This document shows, piece by piece, positions 12,995-24,045 of a stretch of 64,000 bases of DNA. Numbering within the stretch: the stretch's first letter is position 1; every line of letters begins with the position of its first letter. The stretch comes from Delphinapterus leucas. Lineage: Eukaryota > Chordata > Mammalia > Artiodactyla > Monodontidae. The notes under the pieces are model-generated. The model did not search any database and was not told where the DNA came from. It saw only the letters and a program-made list of their open reading frames with translations. The DNA is taken from positions 3,741,277 to 3,805,276 of the forward strand of contig NW_022098000.1 of assembly GCF_002288925.2 (NCBI RefSeq), written 5' to 3'. A program made the translations under genes and the position numbers.

Positions 12995-15900
12995 TTAGAT
13001 TCCATATATATGTGTTAGCATACGGTATTTGTTTTTCTCTTTCTGACTTACTTCACTCTGTATGACAGACTCTAGGTCTATCCACCTCATTACAAAAAAC
13101 TCAATTTCTTTCCTTTTTATGGCTGAGTAATATTCCATTGTATATATGTGTCACATCTTCTTTATCTGTTCATCTCTTGATGGACACTTAGGTTACTTCC
13201 ATTTCCTGGCTATTGTAAAAAGACCTGCAATGAACATTTTGGTACACGACTCTTTTTGAATTATGGTTTTCTCAGGGTATATGCCCAGTAGTGGGATTGC
13301 TGGGTCATATGGTAGTTCTATTTTTTTTAGTATTTTAAGGAACCTCCATACTGTTCTCCATACTGGCTGTAAAAATTTACATTCCCACCAACAGTGCAAG
13401 AGTGTTCCCTTCTCTCCACAAACTCTCCAGCATTTATTGTTTGTAGATGTTTTGATGATGGCCATTCTGACTGGTGTGAGATGATATCTCATTGTAGTTT
13501 TGATCTGCATTTCTCTAATGATTAATGTTGTTGAGCATTCTTTCATGTGTTTGTTGGCAATCTGTATATCTTTTGGAGAAATGTCAATTTAGGTCTTCTG
13601 CCCATTTTTGGATTGGGTTGTTTGTTTTTTTGATATTGAGCTGCATGGGTTGCTTATCTGTTTTAGAGATTAATCCTTTGTCAGTTGCTTCATTTGCAAA
13701 TACTTTCTCCCATTCTGAGGGTTACCTTTTCATGTTGTTTATGGTTTCCTTTATTGTGCAAAAGCTTTGAAGTTTCATTAGGTCCCATTTGTTTATTTTT
13801 GTTTTTATTTCCATTTCTCTAGGAGGTGGGACAAAAAGGATCTTGCTGTGATTTATGTCATAGAGTGTTCCGCTTATGTTTTCCTCTAAGCGTTTGATAG
13901 TATCTGGCCTTACATTTAGGTCTTTAATCCATTTTGAGCTTATTTTTGTGTATGGTGTTAGGGGGTGTTCTAATTTCATTCTTTTACATGGAGGTGTCCA
14001 GTTTTCCCAGCACCACATATTGAAGAGGCTGTCTTTTCTCCACTGCATATTCTTGCCTCCTTTATCAAAGATAAGGTGACCATATGTTTGTGGGTTTACC
14101 TCTGGGCTTTCTATCCTGTTCCATTGATCTATATTTCTGTTTTTGTGCCAGTACCATATTGTCTTGATTACTGTAGCTTTGTAGTATAGTCTGAAGTCAG
14201 GGAGCCTGATTCTTCCAGCTCCTTTTTTCTTCTCAAGATTGCTTTGGCTATTCGGGGTCTTTTATGTTTCCATACAAATTGTAAAATTTTTTGTTCTAGT
14301 TCTGTGAAAAATGCCAGTGGTAGTTGGATAAGGGTTGCATTGAATCTGTAGATTGCTTTGGGTAGTAGAGTCATTTGCCCAATTTTGATCCTTCCAATCC
14401 AAGAACATGGTATATCTCTCCATCTATTTGTATCATCTTTAATTTCTTCCATCAGTGTCTTATAATTTTCTGCATATAGGTCTTTTGTCTCCTTAGGTAG
14501 ATTTATTCTTAGATATTTTATTATTTTTGTTGCAATGGTAAATGGGAGTGTTTTCTTAATTTCCCTTTCAGATTTCTCATCATTGGTGTATAGGAATGCA
14601 AGAGATTTCTGTGCATTAATTTTGTATCCTGCTACTTTACCAAATTCATTGATTAGCTCTAGTCATTTTCTGGTAGCATCTTTAGGATTCTCTAGGTATA
14701 GTATCATGTCATCTGCAAACAGTGACAGGTTTACTTCTTCTTTTCCAAATTGGATTCCTTTATTTCTTTTTCTTTTCTGGTTGCTGTGGCTAAAACTTCC
14801 AAAACTATGTTGAATAATAGTGGTTAGAATGGGCAACCTTGTCTTTTTCTTGATCTTAGTGGAAATGGTTTCAGTGTTTCACCATTGAGGACGATGTTGG
14901 CTGCGGGTTTGCCATATATGGCATCTATTATGTTGAGGAAAATTCCCTCTATATCTTCTTTCTGGAGGGTTTTTATCATAAATGGGTGTTGAATTTTGTT
15001 GAAAGCTTTCTCTGCATCTACTGAGATGATCATATGGTTTTTCTCCTTCAGTTTGTTAATATGGTGTATTACGTTGATTGATTTGTGTATATTGAAGAAT
15101 CCTTGCATTTTTTGGATAATCCCCACTTGATCATAGTGTATGATCCTTTTATGTGCTGTTGGATTCTGTTTGCTAGTATTTTGTTGAGGATTTTTGCATC
15201 TATGTTCATCAGTGATATTGGTCTGTAGTTTTCTTTCTTTGTGACATCTTTGTCTGGTTTTGGTATCAGAGTGATGGTGGCTTCGTAGAATGAGTTTGGG
15301 AGTGTTCCTCCCTCTGCTATATTTTGGAAAAGTTTGAGAAGGATAGGTGTTAGCTCTTCTCTAAATGTTTGCTAGAATTCGCCTGTGAAGCCATCTGGTC
15401 CTGGGTTTTTGTTTGTTGGAAGATTTTTAATCACAGTTTCAATTTCAGTGCTTGTGATTGGTCTGTTCATATTTTCTATTTCTTCCTGGTTCAGTCTCAG
15501 AAGGTTGTGCATTTGTAATAATTTGTCCATTTCTTCCACGTTGCCCATTTTATTGGCATATAGTTGCTTGTAGTAATCTCTCATGGTCCTTTGTATTTCT
15601 GCAGTGTCAGTTGTTACTTCTTTTTCATTTCTAATTCTATTGATTTGTCTTCTCCCTTTTGTTCTTGATAAGTCTGGCTAATGGTTGATCAATTTTGTTT
15701 ACCTTCTCAAAGAACCAGCTTTTCGTTTTATTGATCTTTGCTATGGTTTCCTTCATTTTTTTTCATTTATTTCTGATTTGATCTTTATGAGTTCTTTCCT
15801 TCTGCTAACTTTGGGGGTTTTCTGTTCTTATTTCTCTACTTGCTTTAGGTGTAAGTTTAGGTTGTTTATTTGAGATGTTTCTTTTTTCTTAAGGTAGGCT

Positions 15901-16800
15901 TCTATAGCTATAAACTTCCCTCTTAGAACTGCTTTTGCTGCATCCAATGGGTTTAGGGTCGTTGTTTTTTCACTGTCATTTGTTTCTAGGTATTTTTTGA
16001 TTTCCTCTTTGATTTTTCCATGATCTCTTGGTTATTAACTAGTGTGTTGTTTAGCCTCCATGTGTTTGTGTTTCTTACAGATTTTTTCCTGTAATTGATA
16101 TCTAGTATCATAGCATTGTGGTCGGAAAAGATACTTGATACATTTTCATTTTTCTGAAATTTACCAAGGCTTGATTTGTGACCCAAGATATGATCTATCC
16201 TGGAGAATGTTCCGTGAGCACTTGAGAAGAACGTGTATTCTGTTGTTTTTGGATGGAATGTCCTATAAATATCAATTAAGTCCATCTTGTTTAATGTGTC
16301 ATTTAAAGCTTGTGTTTCCTTATTTATTTTCATTTTGGATGATCTGTCCATTGGTGAAAGTGGGGTGTTAATGTCCCCTACTATGATTGTGTTACTGTTG
16401 ATTTCCCCTTTTTTGGCTGTTAGTATTTGCCTTATGCATTGAGGTGCTTCTATGTTGCGTGCATAAATATTTACAATTGTTATATCTTTTTCTTGGATTG
16501 GTCCCTCAATAATTATGTAGTGTCCTTCTTTGTCTCTTCTAATAGTCTTTGTTTTAAAGTGTATTTTGTCTGATATGAGAATTGCTACTCCAACTTTTGA
16601 TTTCCATTAGCATGGAATATCTTTTTCCATCCCCTCACTTTCAGTCTGTATGTGTCCCTAGGTCTGAAGTGGGTCTCTTGTAGGCAGCATATATATGGGT
16701 CTTGTTTCTGTGTCTTTTGGTTGGAGCATTTAATCCATTTACATTTAAGGTAATTATACATATGTATGTTCCTATTACTCTTTTCTTAATTTTTTTGGGT
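12995..16800 (-). pseudogene. LINE-1 ORF2 remnant (endonuclease and reverse transcriptase)
   Basis: ORF2 encodes an APE-like endonuclease and a reverse transcriptase that carry out target-primed reverse transcription in the nucleus. Here the endonuclease is recognisable from about 16745 down to 15990, including an 'FSRIDHILGHK' stretch and the catalytic-type 'SDHNAM' motif (frame at 15986-16351). RT blocks follow: '[11 protein letters not shown]' (15372-15584), '[14 protein letters not shown]' and 'RQGCPF' (14824-15126). The FADD catalytic codons remain at 14708-14719 but in a disrupted frame. The C-terminal CX3CX7HX4C cluster is intact (Cys39, Cys43, His51, Cys56 of the frame at 13193-13546). 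A premature TAA follows this cluster, and upstream stops and frameshifts break the frame repeatedly. The original stop, after 'THIYGI', is at 12995-12997. Confidence 0.9.
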
Positions 16801-16839
16801 TTGTTATTGTAGGTCTTTTCCTTCTCTTGTGTTTCCTGC

Positions 16840-17670
16840 CTAGAGTAGTTCCTTTAGCATTTCTTGTAAAACTGGTTTGTTGGTGCTGAATTCTCTTTGC
16901 TTTTTCTTGTCTGTAAAGGTTCTAATTTCTCTGTCGAATCTGAATGAGATCCTTGCTGGGTAGAGTAATCTTGGTTGTAGGTTTTTCTCTTTCATTGCTT
17001 TAAACATGTCCTGCCAGTCTCTTCTGGCTTGCAGAGTTTCTGCTGAAAGATCAGCTCTTAACCTTATGGGGATTCCCTTATGTGTTAGTTGTGGTTTTTC
17101 CCTTGCTGCTTTTAATATTTGTTCTTTGTAGCTAATTTTTGATAGTTTGATTAATAGTGTCTTGGCATGTTTCTCCTTAGATTTATCCTGTATGGGACTC
17201 TGTGCATCCTGGACTTGATTAACTATTTTCTTTTCCATATTAGGGAAGTTTTCAACTATAATCTCTTCAAATATTTTCTGAGTCCCTTTCTTCTTCTCTT
17301 CTTCCTCTGAGATCCCTATAATTCTAATGTTGGTGTGTTTAATGTTGTCCTAGAGGTCTCTGAGACTGTCCTCAAATCTTCTCATTCACTTTTCTTTATT
17401 CTGCTCTGCAGTAGTTATTTCCACTGTTTTATCTTCCAGGTCACTTATCTGTTCTTCTGCCTCAGTTATTCTGCTATTGATCCCTTCTAGAGAATTTTAA
17501 ATTTCATTTATTTTGCTGTTCATCTCTGTTTGTTTGCTCTTTAGTTCTTCTAGGTCTTTCTTAAACGTTTCTTGTATTTTCTCCATTCTATTTCCAAGAT
17601 TTTGGATCATCTTTACTATCATTATTCTGAGTTCTTTTTTCAGGTAGACTGCCTCTTTCCTCTTCATTTG
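16840..17670 (-). pseudogene. LINE-1 ORF1 remnant (RNA-binding protein)
   Basis: ORF1p is a trimeric RNA-binding chaperone with an N-terminal coiled coil, an RRM and a C-terminal domain. An open frame of 132 codons (16840-17238) retains the end of the RRM and the C-terminal domain, with 'KGIPIRLRADLSAETLQARR' and 'LYPARISFRFDREI', and stops naturally at 16840-16842. The upstream coiled-coil portion (17240-17670) is recognisable by similarity to the other L1 in the window (frame at 58023) but contains stops and shifts. ORF2 begins just downstream, as in all L1s. Confidence 0.85.
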
Positions 17671-17689
17671 TTAGGTCTGGTGGGTTTTT

Positions 17690-19091
17690 GCTTTGCTCCT
17701 TCATCTGCTGTGTGTTTCTCTGTCTTCTCATTTTGCTTATCTTACTGTGTTTGGGGTCTTCTTTCGCAGGCTTCCGGTTATTAGTTTCTGTTGTTTTTGG
17801 TGTCTGTTCCCAGTGGTTAAGGTTTTTCCAGTGGGTTGTGTAGGCTTCCTGGTGGAGGGGACTCTTGCCTGTGTTTTGGTGGATGAGGCTGGATCACGAG
17901 GGAGGGTATGGAATGTGGGGCGAGCCTGCAGTGGCAGAGGCCGGCGTGATGTTGCACCAGGCTGAGGTGTGCTGTGCGTTGTCCCGGGGAAATTGTCCCT
18001 AGATCACGGCAGTGGTGGGCTGCACAGGCTCCTGGGAGGGGAGGTGTGGATAGTGACCTGTGCTCGCACACAGGCTTCTTGGTGGCGGCAGCAGCGTCCT
18101 TAGCATTTCATGCCCCTTTCTGGGGTCTGCGCTGATAGCCGCTGCTCGTGCCTGTCTCTGGAGCTCCTTTAAGTGGTGCTCTGAATCCCCTCTTCTTGTG
18201 CACCAGGTAACAAGGCAACTAGAAAAAGTCTCCAGAGTTTTTCCCAGACTCCCTCCCAGCTAGCTGTGGCGCACTAGCCCCCTTCAGGCTGTGTTCACGC
18301 AGCCAATCCCAGTCCTCTCCCTGGGATCCGACCGAATCCCAAGCCTCAGGTCCCAGCCCCCACCTGTCCCAGTGGGTGAGCAGACAAGCCTCTCGGGCTG
18401 CTGAGTGCTGGTTGGCACCGATCCTCTGTGCGGGAATCTCTCCGCTTTGCCCTCCACACCCCTGTTGCTGCACTCTTTTCTGTGGCTCCGAAGCTTTGCC
18501 CCTCCGCCACCCGCAGTCTTCGCCTGCGAAGGGGCTTCCTAGCGTGTGGAAACCTTTCCTCCTTTACAGCTCCCATCCACTGGTGCAGGTCCCATCCCAT
18601 TCTTTGTCTCTGTCTTTTCTTTTGCCCTACCCAGGTACATGGGGAATTTCTTGCAGGTCCCATCCCATTCGTGGTCTCTGTTTTTTCTTTCTTCGTTTGC
18701 CCTACCCAGGTATGTGGGGAATTTCTTGCCTTTTGGGAGGTCTGAGGTCTTCTGCCAGTGTTCAGTAGGTTTTCTGTAGGAGTTGTTCCACATGTAGATG
18801 TATTTCTGATGTATTTGTGGGGAGGAAGGTGATGTCTGCATCTTACTCTTCTATCTTTTTTTTTTTTTTTTTGTGGTACGCGGGCCTCTCACTGTTGTGG
18901 CCTCTCCCATTGCAGAGCACAGGCTCTGGACACGCAGGCTCAGCGGCCATGGCTCACGGACCCAGCCACTCCGCGGCATGCGGGATCTTCCCGGACCAGG
19001 GCACGAACCCGTGTCCCCTGCATCAGCAGGCAGACTCTCAACCACTGTGCCACCAGGGAAGCCCTCTTCTACCATCTTGAAACTCCTCCCT
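17690..19091 (-). promoter_or_regulatory. LINE-1 5'UTR with internal promoter region
   Basis: GC-rich relative to the surrounding DNA, especially 17860-18560, with many CpGs. In L1s the 5'UTR holds the internal RNA polymerase II promoter. The terminal AAGATGG (minus strand, near 19075) is what remains of a YY1-type site. Two near-identical stretches, around 18585-18650 and 18655-18725 (sharing 'gtcccatcccattc' and 'tttgccctacccaggta'), form a short tandem unit inside the 5'UTR. The SINE splits the extreme 5' end. Activity is not expected. Confidence 0.7.
18857..19065 (-). mobile_element. CHR-type tRNA-derived SINE nested in the L1 5'UTR
   Basis: A poly-T run (18857-18873) begins the element on the plus strand, and the minus strand starts GGGCTTCCCTGGTGGCACAG. 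An RNA polymerase III B-box-like GGTTCGTGCCC is present on the minus strand. Flanking 'ctcttctat' and 'ctcttctac' sequences form an imperfect TSD within L1 sequence. Confidence 0.9.
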
Positions 19092-19105
19092 CTATGATAT
19101 TTTTA
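19092..19105 (+). repeat. Target-site duplication, right copy (L1)
   Basis: CTATGATATTTTTA, the second copy of the 12612-12625 sequence, at the 5' end of the minus-strand L1. Confidence 0.9.
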
Positions 19106-19164
19106 GTAATCACATTTATTTTTCAACAGATTGTACATTTATTTGGATTAAGAATTATTTTTAA

Positions 19165-19640
19165 AATATTAGCAAATTGAATTTAACAACATATATAAGA
19201 AGGATCATACTCCATGATTAAGTGGGATTTATTTCCAGGAGGCCAGGATCATTCAATATCCTCAAATCAATCAATGTGATACACCACATTAACAAAAGGA
19301 AGGATAAAAACCACATGATCATCTCAATAAATGCAGAAAAAGCATTTGACATAATTCAACATCCATTCATGACAAAAACTCTCATCAAAGTTGGTGTAGA
19401 GGGAATATATCTCAACATAATAAAGGCCGTTTATGACAAACCCACAGCTAACATCATATTCAATGGTGAAAAGGTGATAGCTTTTCCTCTAAGATCAGGA
19501 ACAAGACAAAGATGCCCACTCTCACCACTTCTATCTAGCATAGTATTAGAAGTCCTAGCCATAGCAATCTGACAAGAAAAAGAAATAAAAATGTATCCAG
19601 ATTGGAAGGAAAGAAGTAAAACTGTCACTTTACAGATTAC
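19165..19640 (+). pseudogene. LINE-1 ORF2 reverse-transcriptase fragment
   Basis: An internal L1 piece truncated at both ends. The open frame at 19222-19572 (116 codons) covers the middle of the RT domain with '[18 protein letters not shown]', '[13 protein letters not shown]' and '[17 protein letters not shown]', close to the matching parts of the two larger L1s. It stops before the FADD catalytic block. It lacks a 3'UTR and A tail, so it is a relic of a larger insertion. It lies about 60 bp from the full-length L1 and in opposite orientation; I infer independent insertions. Confidence 0.85.
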
Positions 19641-19699
19641 ATTTCCAAGGATAGAGAATTGGCTAAACAAATTATGACCTAACAACACAGTGGGATAAT

Positions 19700-19815
19700 T
19701 TGCAACATCCTTAAACCTCAATTGTTTCATTTGAACGATTTGGATAACACCTACCCTTAAAGTTGCTGTGAGGATTCTATGAGGTTATATAAGTAAAATA
19801 TTGAACACAGTGCCT
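19700..19815 (+). mobile_element. MIR SINE fragment
   Basis: Core motifs 'gctgtgaggattctatgagg' and 'cacagtgcctgggac' in the right order; old and diverged. Confidence 0.7.
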
Positions 19816-22391
19816 GGGACAAAGCCACCTTCCATCTTATAAATTCATATATAGATGCATAGAAATATATTTGGAAGTATATAAAAGTAGGTGTAGATTA
19901 TGGTTGACTTTGAATAGTTTTATGACTGTTTAATATTCTTCTTGTATCAGCCAATTTTCTTATACTTATGGTAGAACTGTGATATTTTATTTTACTTTAT
20001 ACATTAGTAATTTGGACAACAGCAATGACAACAGTAATTGAATGGAATCAATAAACCCATAATAAAGAAATTAAAGCAAAGGATCTGTTATTTAGAAGGA
20101 TTATTTTATCCAAGCCCTTCCTTCTTTTTCCTATTTTTCAATTTATTGCACCTGCTCTGATAATGAGTTAATATTTTGAACATGTATAAATTTTCATTTT
20201 ATTTTATTTCTACTGAGGTTATATATCTTATTACTCTGACATACACATACATATTGATTTATAAACTAAATTAATATGACTAATATAAATAGGGAAAACA
20301 ATAATATTTGAATGAAAATGAAATTGAAAAAATCAAACAAGTATAAAATCTTTCAAAACCAACAAAAATGCTGAATAAAAAGTCAAAAGAGATTATAAAA
20401 ATTCTCAGTGATGTTTCAAAGGAAGTACTTTGTGGGATTCATTTCTTACCAAATAATCATTTTGCCAAAAAACCTTATCGAATTAAATAGTTTCTTATAA
20501 ATTTCTTTCAGCTGAATTGCATGTCCTTATTTTGGAGCTGGAGAACGTAAAACAGGGTAGTCAAGAGATTTGTGTCATAGGGTAAATTAGAAGGCATGCT
20601 TAATTCCAAACCTTGAGCATTGTATTAATAAAAACGTGCAGTTTTTCTAAAGCAGTGGAAAGCACTGAAGGTTTTATTGGACAGGAGAGCAACATCATAA
20701 ATGTGATCTTTAAGCAAAATCACTGTTGGCATTGTGGTCAATGGACTGAAAGGGACAGAGTTAATTGAGCTGAAAACAAGTCTTGACGAGCAAAGACTCA
20801 TTTGTGTTTTGCTTTATGTGTGAGACTCTAGTTTCAGGCTTGGTTTAATGCAACAGGGCATTTTTCCTGGAAAAGTTGTTTTCACACCAGAGGACTTTCC
20901 CAGTGGTACTTACCACCTTTCTAGCATCATTACACAAGGACACCGTCCAAAGAAAGGCATTCTCTTTCCCATTGATTTGTTTCATATGTTTGGATATTGA
21001 CTACAGAGGTATGAGGGGTTTTATTTGAAAAACAAGACAACTGCTGCTAAAACTCACTTGAAAAGAATTGCAACTCTGTAGACCCTGGAGTGTGTAGGTA
21101 GACAGTCTTCAGTTCCATTATTTCACCATTTTTATTGGAAGATTTCATTATGAAACCACCTGCTTAATATCTATCTTGAAGATATTGCAGCACTGCTCCT
21201 TATTATAGCATGTTTCATTTTGGCTATTATCTGCTTAGAGTGGGAAATTAGTCTTTGGAGATACAAGTCCTCATTAGAAATTTAGTAAGGGAAAATATGT
21301 AACCTCTTTATTACAATCTATTCTGTGAAAGTAAAGCAGGTGCTATTAAGACCTTCAGTTTTAAGCTAATGTGGAGTGAGAAGCAGTGTTAATCACAGTG
21401 TGATCTCTGCACAAGCAACATGGGTACCTCATTGCAGCCCAAGCCTCCTAAATCAGAGCCTGCATGTTAACGTGATGCCCATGTGACCCAGAGCCAATTA
21501 GAGTCTAATAGCAATGCCGTAGAGAACACACGAGGCACCTAAGCCCAGCGAGTGAGATGCATGGGTGTGCACTGTGCATGTGGGTATTCATAGGAGAAAC
21601 TACACCCAACTTATCATACAAAATACAAATAAATATTTAATAATACTTATGTGTTGGGGATCTGTCCACTCTCTTCCTTTTCTCCTTTTCCCCCATCTCA
21701 TTTGTTTCCTAACTAGTTAATACAGAGAATCCTGGCGAAGCCTTGTGTCTTTTTTCAGACTCTGTACTTTCCAAGGACAGGAACAAACTGAAACGTCAAT
21801 AAGATGATTGTTTTTCTAAATGATAGAAAACTAGTGTTTTTTTAAACTAAATGGCAGTGAATGAGATCACATCCCATCGAAACAGCCACCTTCTCTTTGT
21901 GGTTTCTCTTCTTTTTTGCTCAGTATCACTAGGCAGGTCGGATGTCACAAGCTCTATACCTGACAATGCAGGTCCGTTTTACTATTACTTCACTTCTAGT
22001 CCTTCACTTCTAGTCCTTCTAGTTGGTCCCCTTAAGACCATAAATCATAAATAAATTTTGTATTTATCCCCTGTGTTTCCTTTTATTCCACATGCCATTT
22101 TTCTGGTGTGTATAATAATATGCAATGGGGCTCTACAGCTTGTGCCATTGGTCTTTTCCTGTCCTCGGTAAATTCAAAAGTCTTTGCAGCTATATCTCCA
22201 TTTTTAATCTAGGTGAAGAATAATGATAAAGGATTTAGAAGAGAAAGGCAAGGATAGACCTGGAATGGCCCTTCCAGAGTAAATATATTGGCCCATGCCA
22301 AATATTTAAATCCCTACTTAATATTATTGTAATAGGGAAAAACAAATCTGGTTTTATATTAGATCTGTTCCTTTTATTTTAACCCTGTGCT
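19816..22391. other. Repeat-poor unassigned DNA
   Basis: No gene or named repeat recognised. The part at about 20400-21600 is mixed-composition unique sequence without simple repeats. No exon is supportable. Confidence 0.45.
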
Positions 22392-22802
22392 TTGTTGCCT
22401 GTGTTTAGTCATGCTGGCTCTGCACCTTTTGTAAAAGAATGTTGCCTATAGTCTGAAATATACAGGATAGCCTGTTCTCAGGGCTCTGACCTTTAAGAGT
22501 CCATTCATATAGAGATAAAAAGTTGCAGAACAGAGTATAACATTCCTCTTGTTGGAGGTTTACAGGAATATCATGACCTGACTTATGGGGACAGCTGCAA
22601 GAACAAAGGATTCTGACTCCAGAAAGTTTGTAACAACCAGCCATGCCCCTCCCTCACCTTGCCTTTAAAAGGACTTTGCTGAAACCCTTCTGAGAGTTAG
22701 GGGTTTTTGAACACAAGCCGCTGTCTCCTTGCATGGCCCTGCGTAAACATTTTTCTGCTCCAAACTCAGACGTTTTGGTTTGTTTGGCCTCACTGTGCAT
22801 CA
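22392..22802 (+). mobile_element. Solo LTR, endogenous-retrovirus type
   Basis: The 3' half has the familiar ERV LTR ending: 'cttgcctttaaaaggacttt', then 'ccgctgtctccttgcatgg', 'cctgcgtaaacatttttctg' (a decayed AATAAAC polyadenylation region), 'gctccaaactcagacg' and 'ttggcctcactgtgca'. The start TGTTGCC near 22392 and end near CA at 22802 fit an LTR of about 410 bp. No internal retroviral genes flank it. Edges are approximate. Confidence 0.65.
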
Positions 22803-23466
22803 GGATAATGTCAGTAACATTATCTCAGCCATAGCTCTTGCCTTTCAAAATACCAGCCATCCATGAGGTGATGTCCTGACCCAGAGAGGTTAATAATTCT
22901 TCACATAAGGTAGCTTTCTGGCTGTTAACATACCATGTAGGTGTTTTCAGCATGGCGTTGTAGGAAGATTCTGGGGGCTGGGGTGTGTCCTTGAGTCTAG
23001 TCTGTGGTACAAGGACACAGTCTCACTGGGTGCCTGCAGATAAGTCACCATCATCATCAATATCACCATCATTGTCAGACCCTAATATTAGGATCTTTCA
23101 CATGACAGGTGGAAGAACTGAGTCAGCCAAGATGCCTAAACTATATGCTTCCTATCATTACCTATGGGATAAATGTGAGAATGAGACAAGATGTATGTGA
23201 ACAGCCATGGAAAGAGAGTATTGCCACTGTGATATTATCATTTGAAGGTTGCTTCACACTTACTCTCAATTACTAAAGATTGAGCTGTAAATAGATGTGA
23301 TTAGGTTATTTGGCAAAATAAATACCTCTTTATGTAATCATTTGATAGCAGGGATAGTCTGAAGTAGGATTATAGCATTCTGTGACACATTTAAGACATA
23401 TTTTAATTGAAGAATGACTGTAACGGAATGCCCAATCAGAGAAATCTCAAAAATCCTTTCGAATCT
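22803..23466. other. Unassigned non-coding DNA
   Basis: Contains short CAT/ATC-rich sequence near 23048-23075. Nothing else recognised. Confidence 0.4.
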
Positions 23467-24045
23467 AAAATAGCAGCCAGTCACATATATACAATGGAAT
23501 ATTACTCAGCCGTAAAATGAAACGAAATTGAGTTATTTGTAGTGAGGTGGGTGGACCTAGAGACTATCATACAGAGTGAAGTAAGTCAGAAAGAGAAAAA
23601 CAGATACAGTATGCTAACACATATATATGGAATCTAAAAAAAAGAAGAAAAAAATGTTCCGAAGAACCTGGGGGCAGGACAGGAATAAAGACGCAGACGT
23701 AGAGGATGGACTTGAGGACATGGGGGGGGGAAGTGTAAGGTGGGATGAAGTGAGAGAGTGGCATGGACATATATACACTACCAAACGTAAAATAGATAGC
23801 TAGTGGGAAGCAGCCACATAACACAGGGAGATCAGCTTGGTGCTTTGTGACCACCTAGAGGGGTGGGATAGGAAGGGTGGAAGGGAGACGCAAGAGGGAG
23901 GAGATATGGGGATGTATGTATATGTATAGCTGATTCACTTTGTTATACAGCAGAAACTAACACACCATTGTAAAGCAATTATACTCCAATAAAGATGTTA
24001 AAAATAAAATAAAATAAAATAAAATAAAATAAAATAGCAGCCAGT
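23467..24045 (+). mobile_element. 5'-truncated LINE-1 3' end with 15-bp TSD
   Basis: Perfect TSD AAAATAGCAGCCAGT at 23467-23481 and 24031-24045. The insert holds the last codons of ORF2 (from 'acaatggaatattactcagc' to an 'acatatatatggaatctaa' stop region near 23637), then the same 3'UTR as the full-length minus-strand L1, with a G-rich run near 23720. It ends in an (AAAAT)n tail at 24001-24036. Its similarity to the other short copies points to a relatively young subfamily. Confidence 0.92.

Larger units (their letters stand above)
12626..19091 (-). mobile_element. Full-length LINE-1, inactivated, carrying a nested SINE
   Basis: On the minus strand the order is 5'UTR (about 17690-19091), ORF1, ORF2, 3'UTR (about 12650-12994) and an A-rich tail (T-rich on the plus strand at 12626-12641). 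A perfect 14-bp TSD flanks it. Without the SINE the element is about 6.2 kb, a normal complete L1 length. The 5' terminus, read on the minus strand, contains TTCAAGATGG, a decayed form of the usual L1 start. Multiple stops and frameshifts break both ORFs, so it is not autonomous. Insertion order is L1 first, then the SINE into its 5'UTR. Confidence 0.93.

Noticed and set aside
17860..18560. CpG-rich segment that could be a CpG island promoter of a host gene
   Set aside because: Its position inside a TSD-bounded L1 explains it as the L1 5'UTR.
18346..18841. Several 75-130 codon open frames on both strands in a GC-rich stretch
   Set aside because: They lie in the L1 5'UTR and are mutually overlapping chance frames without domains.
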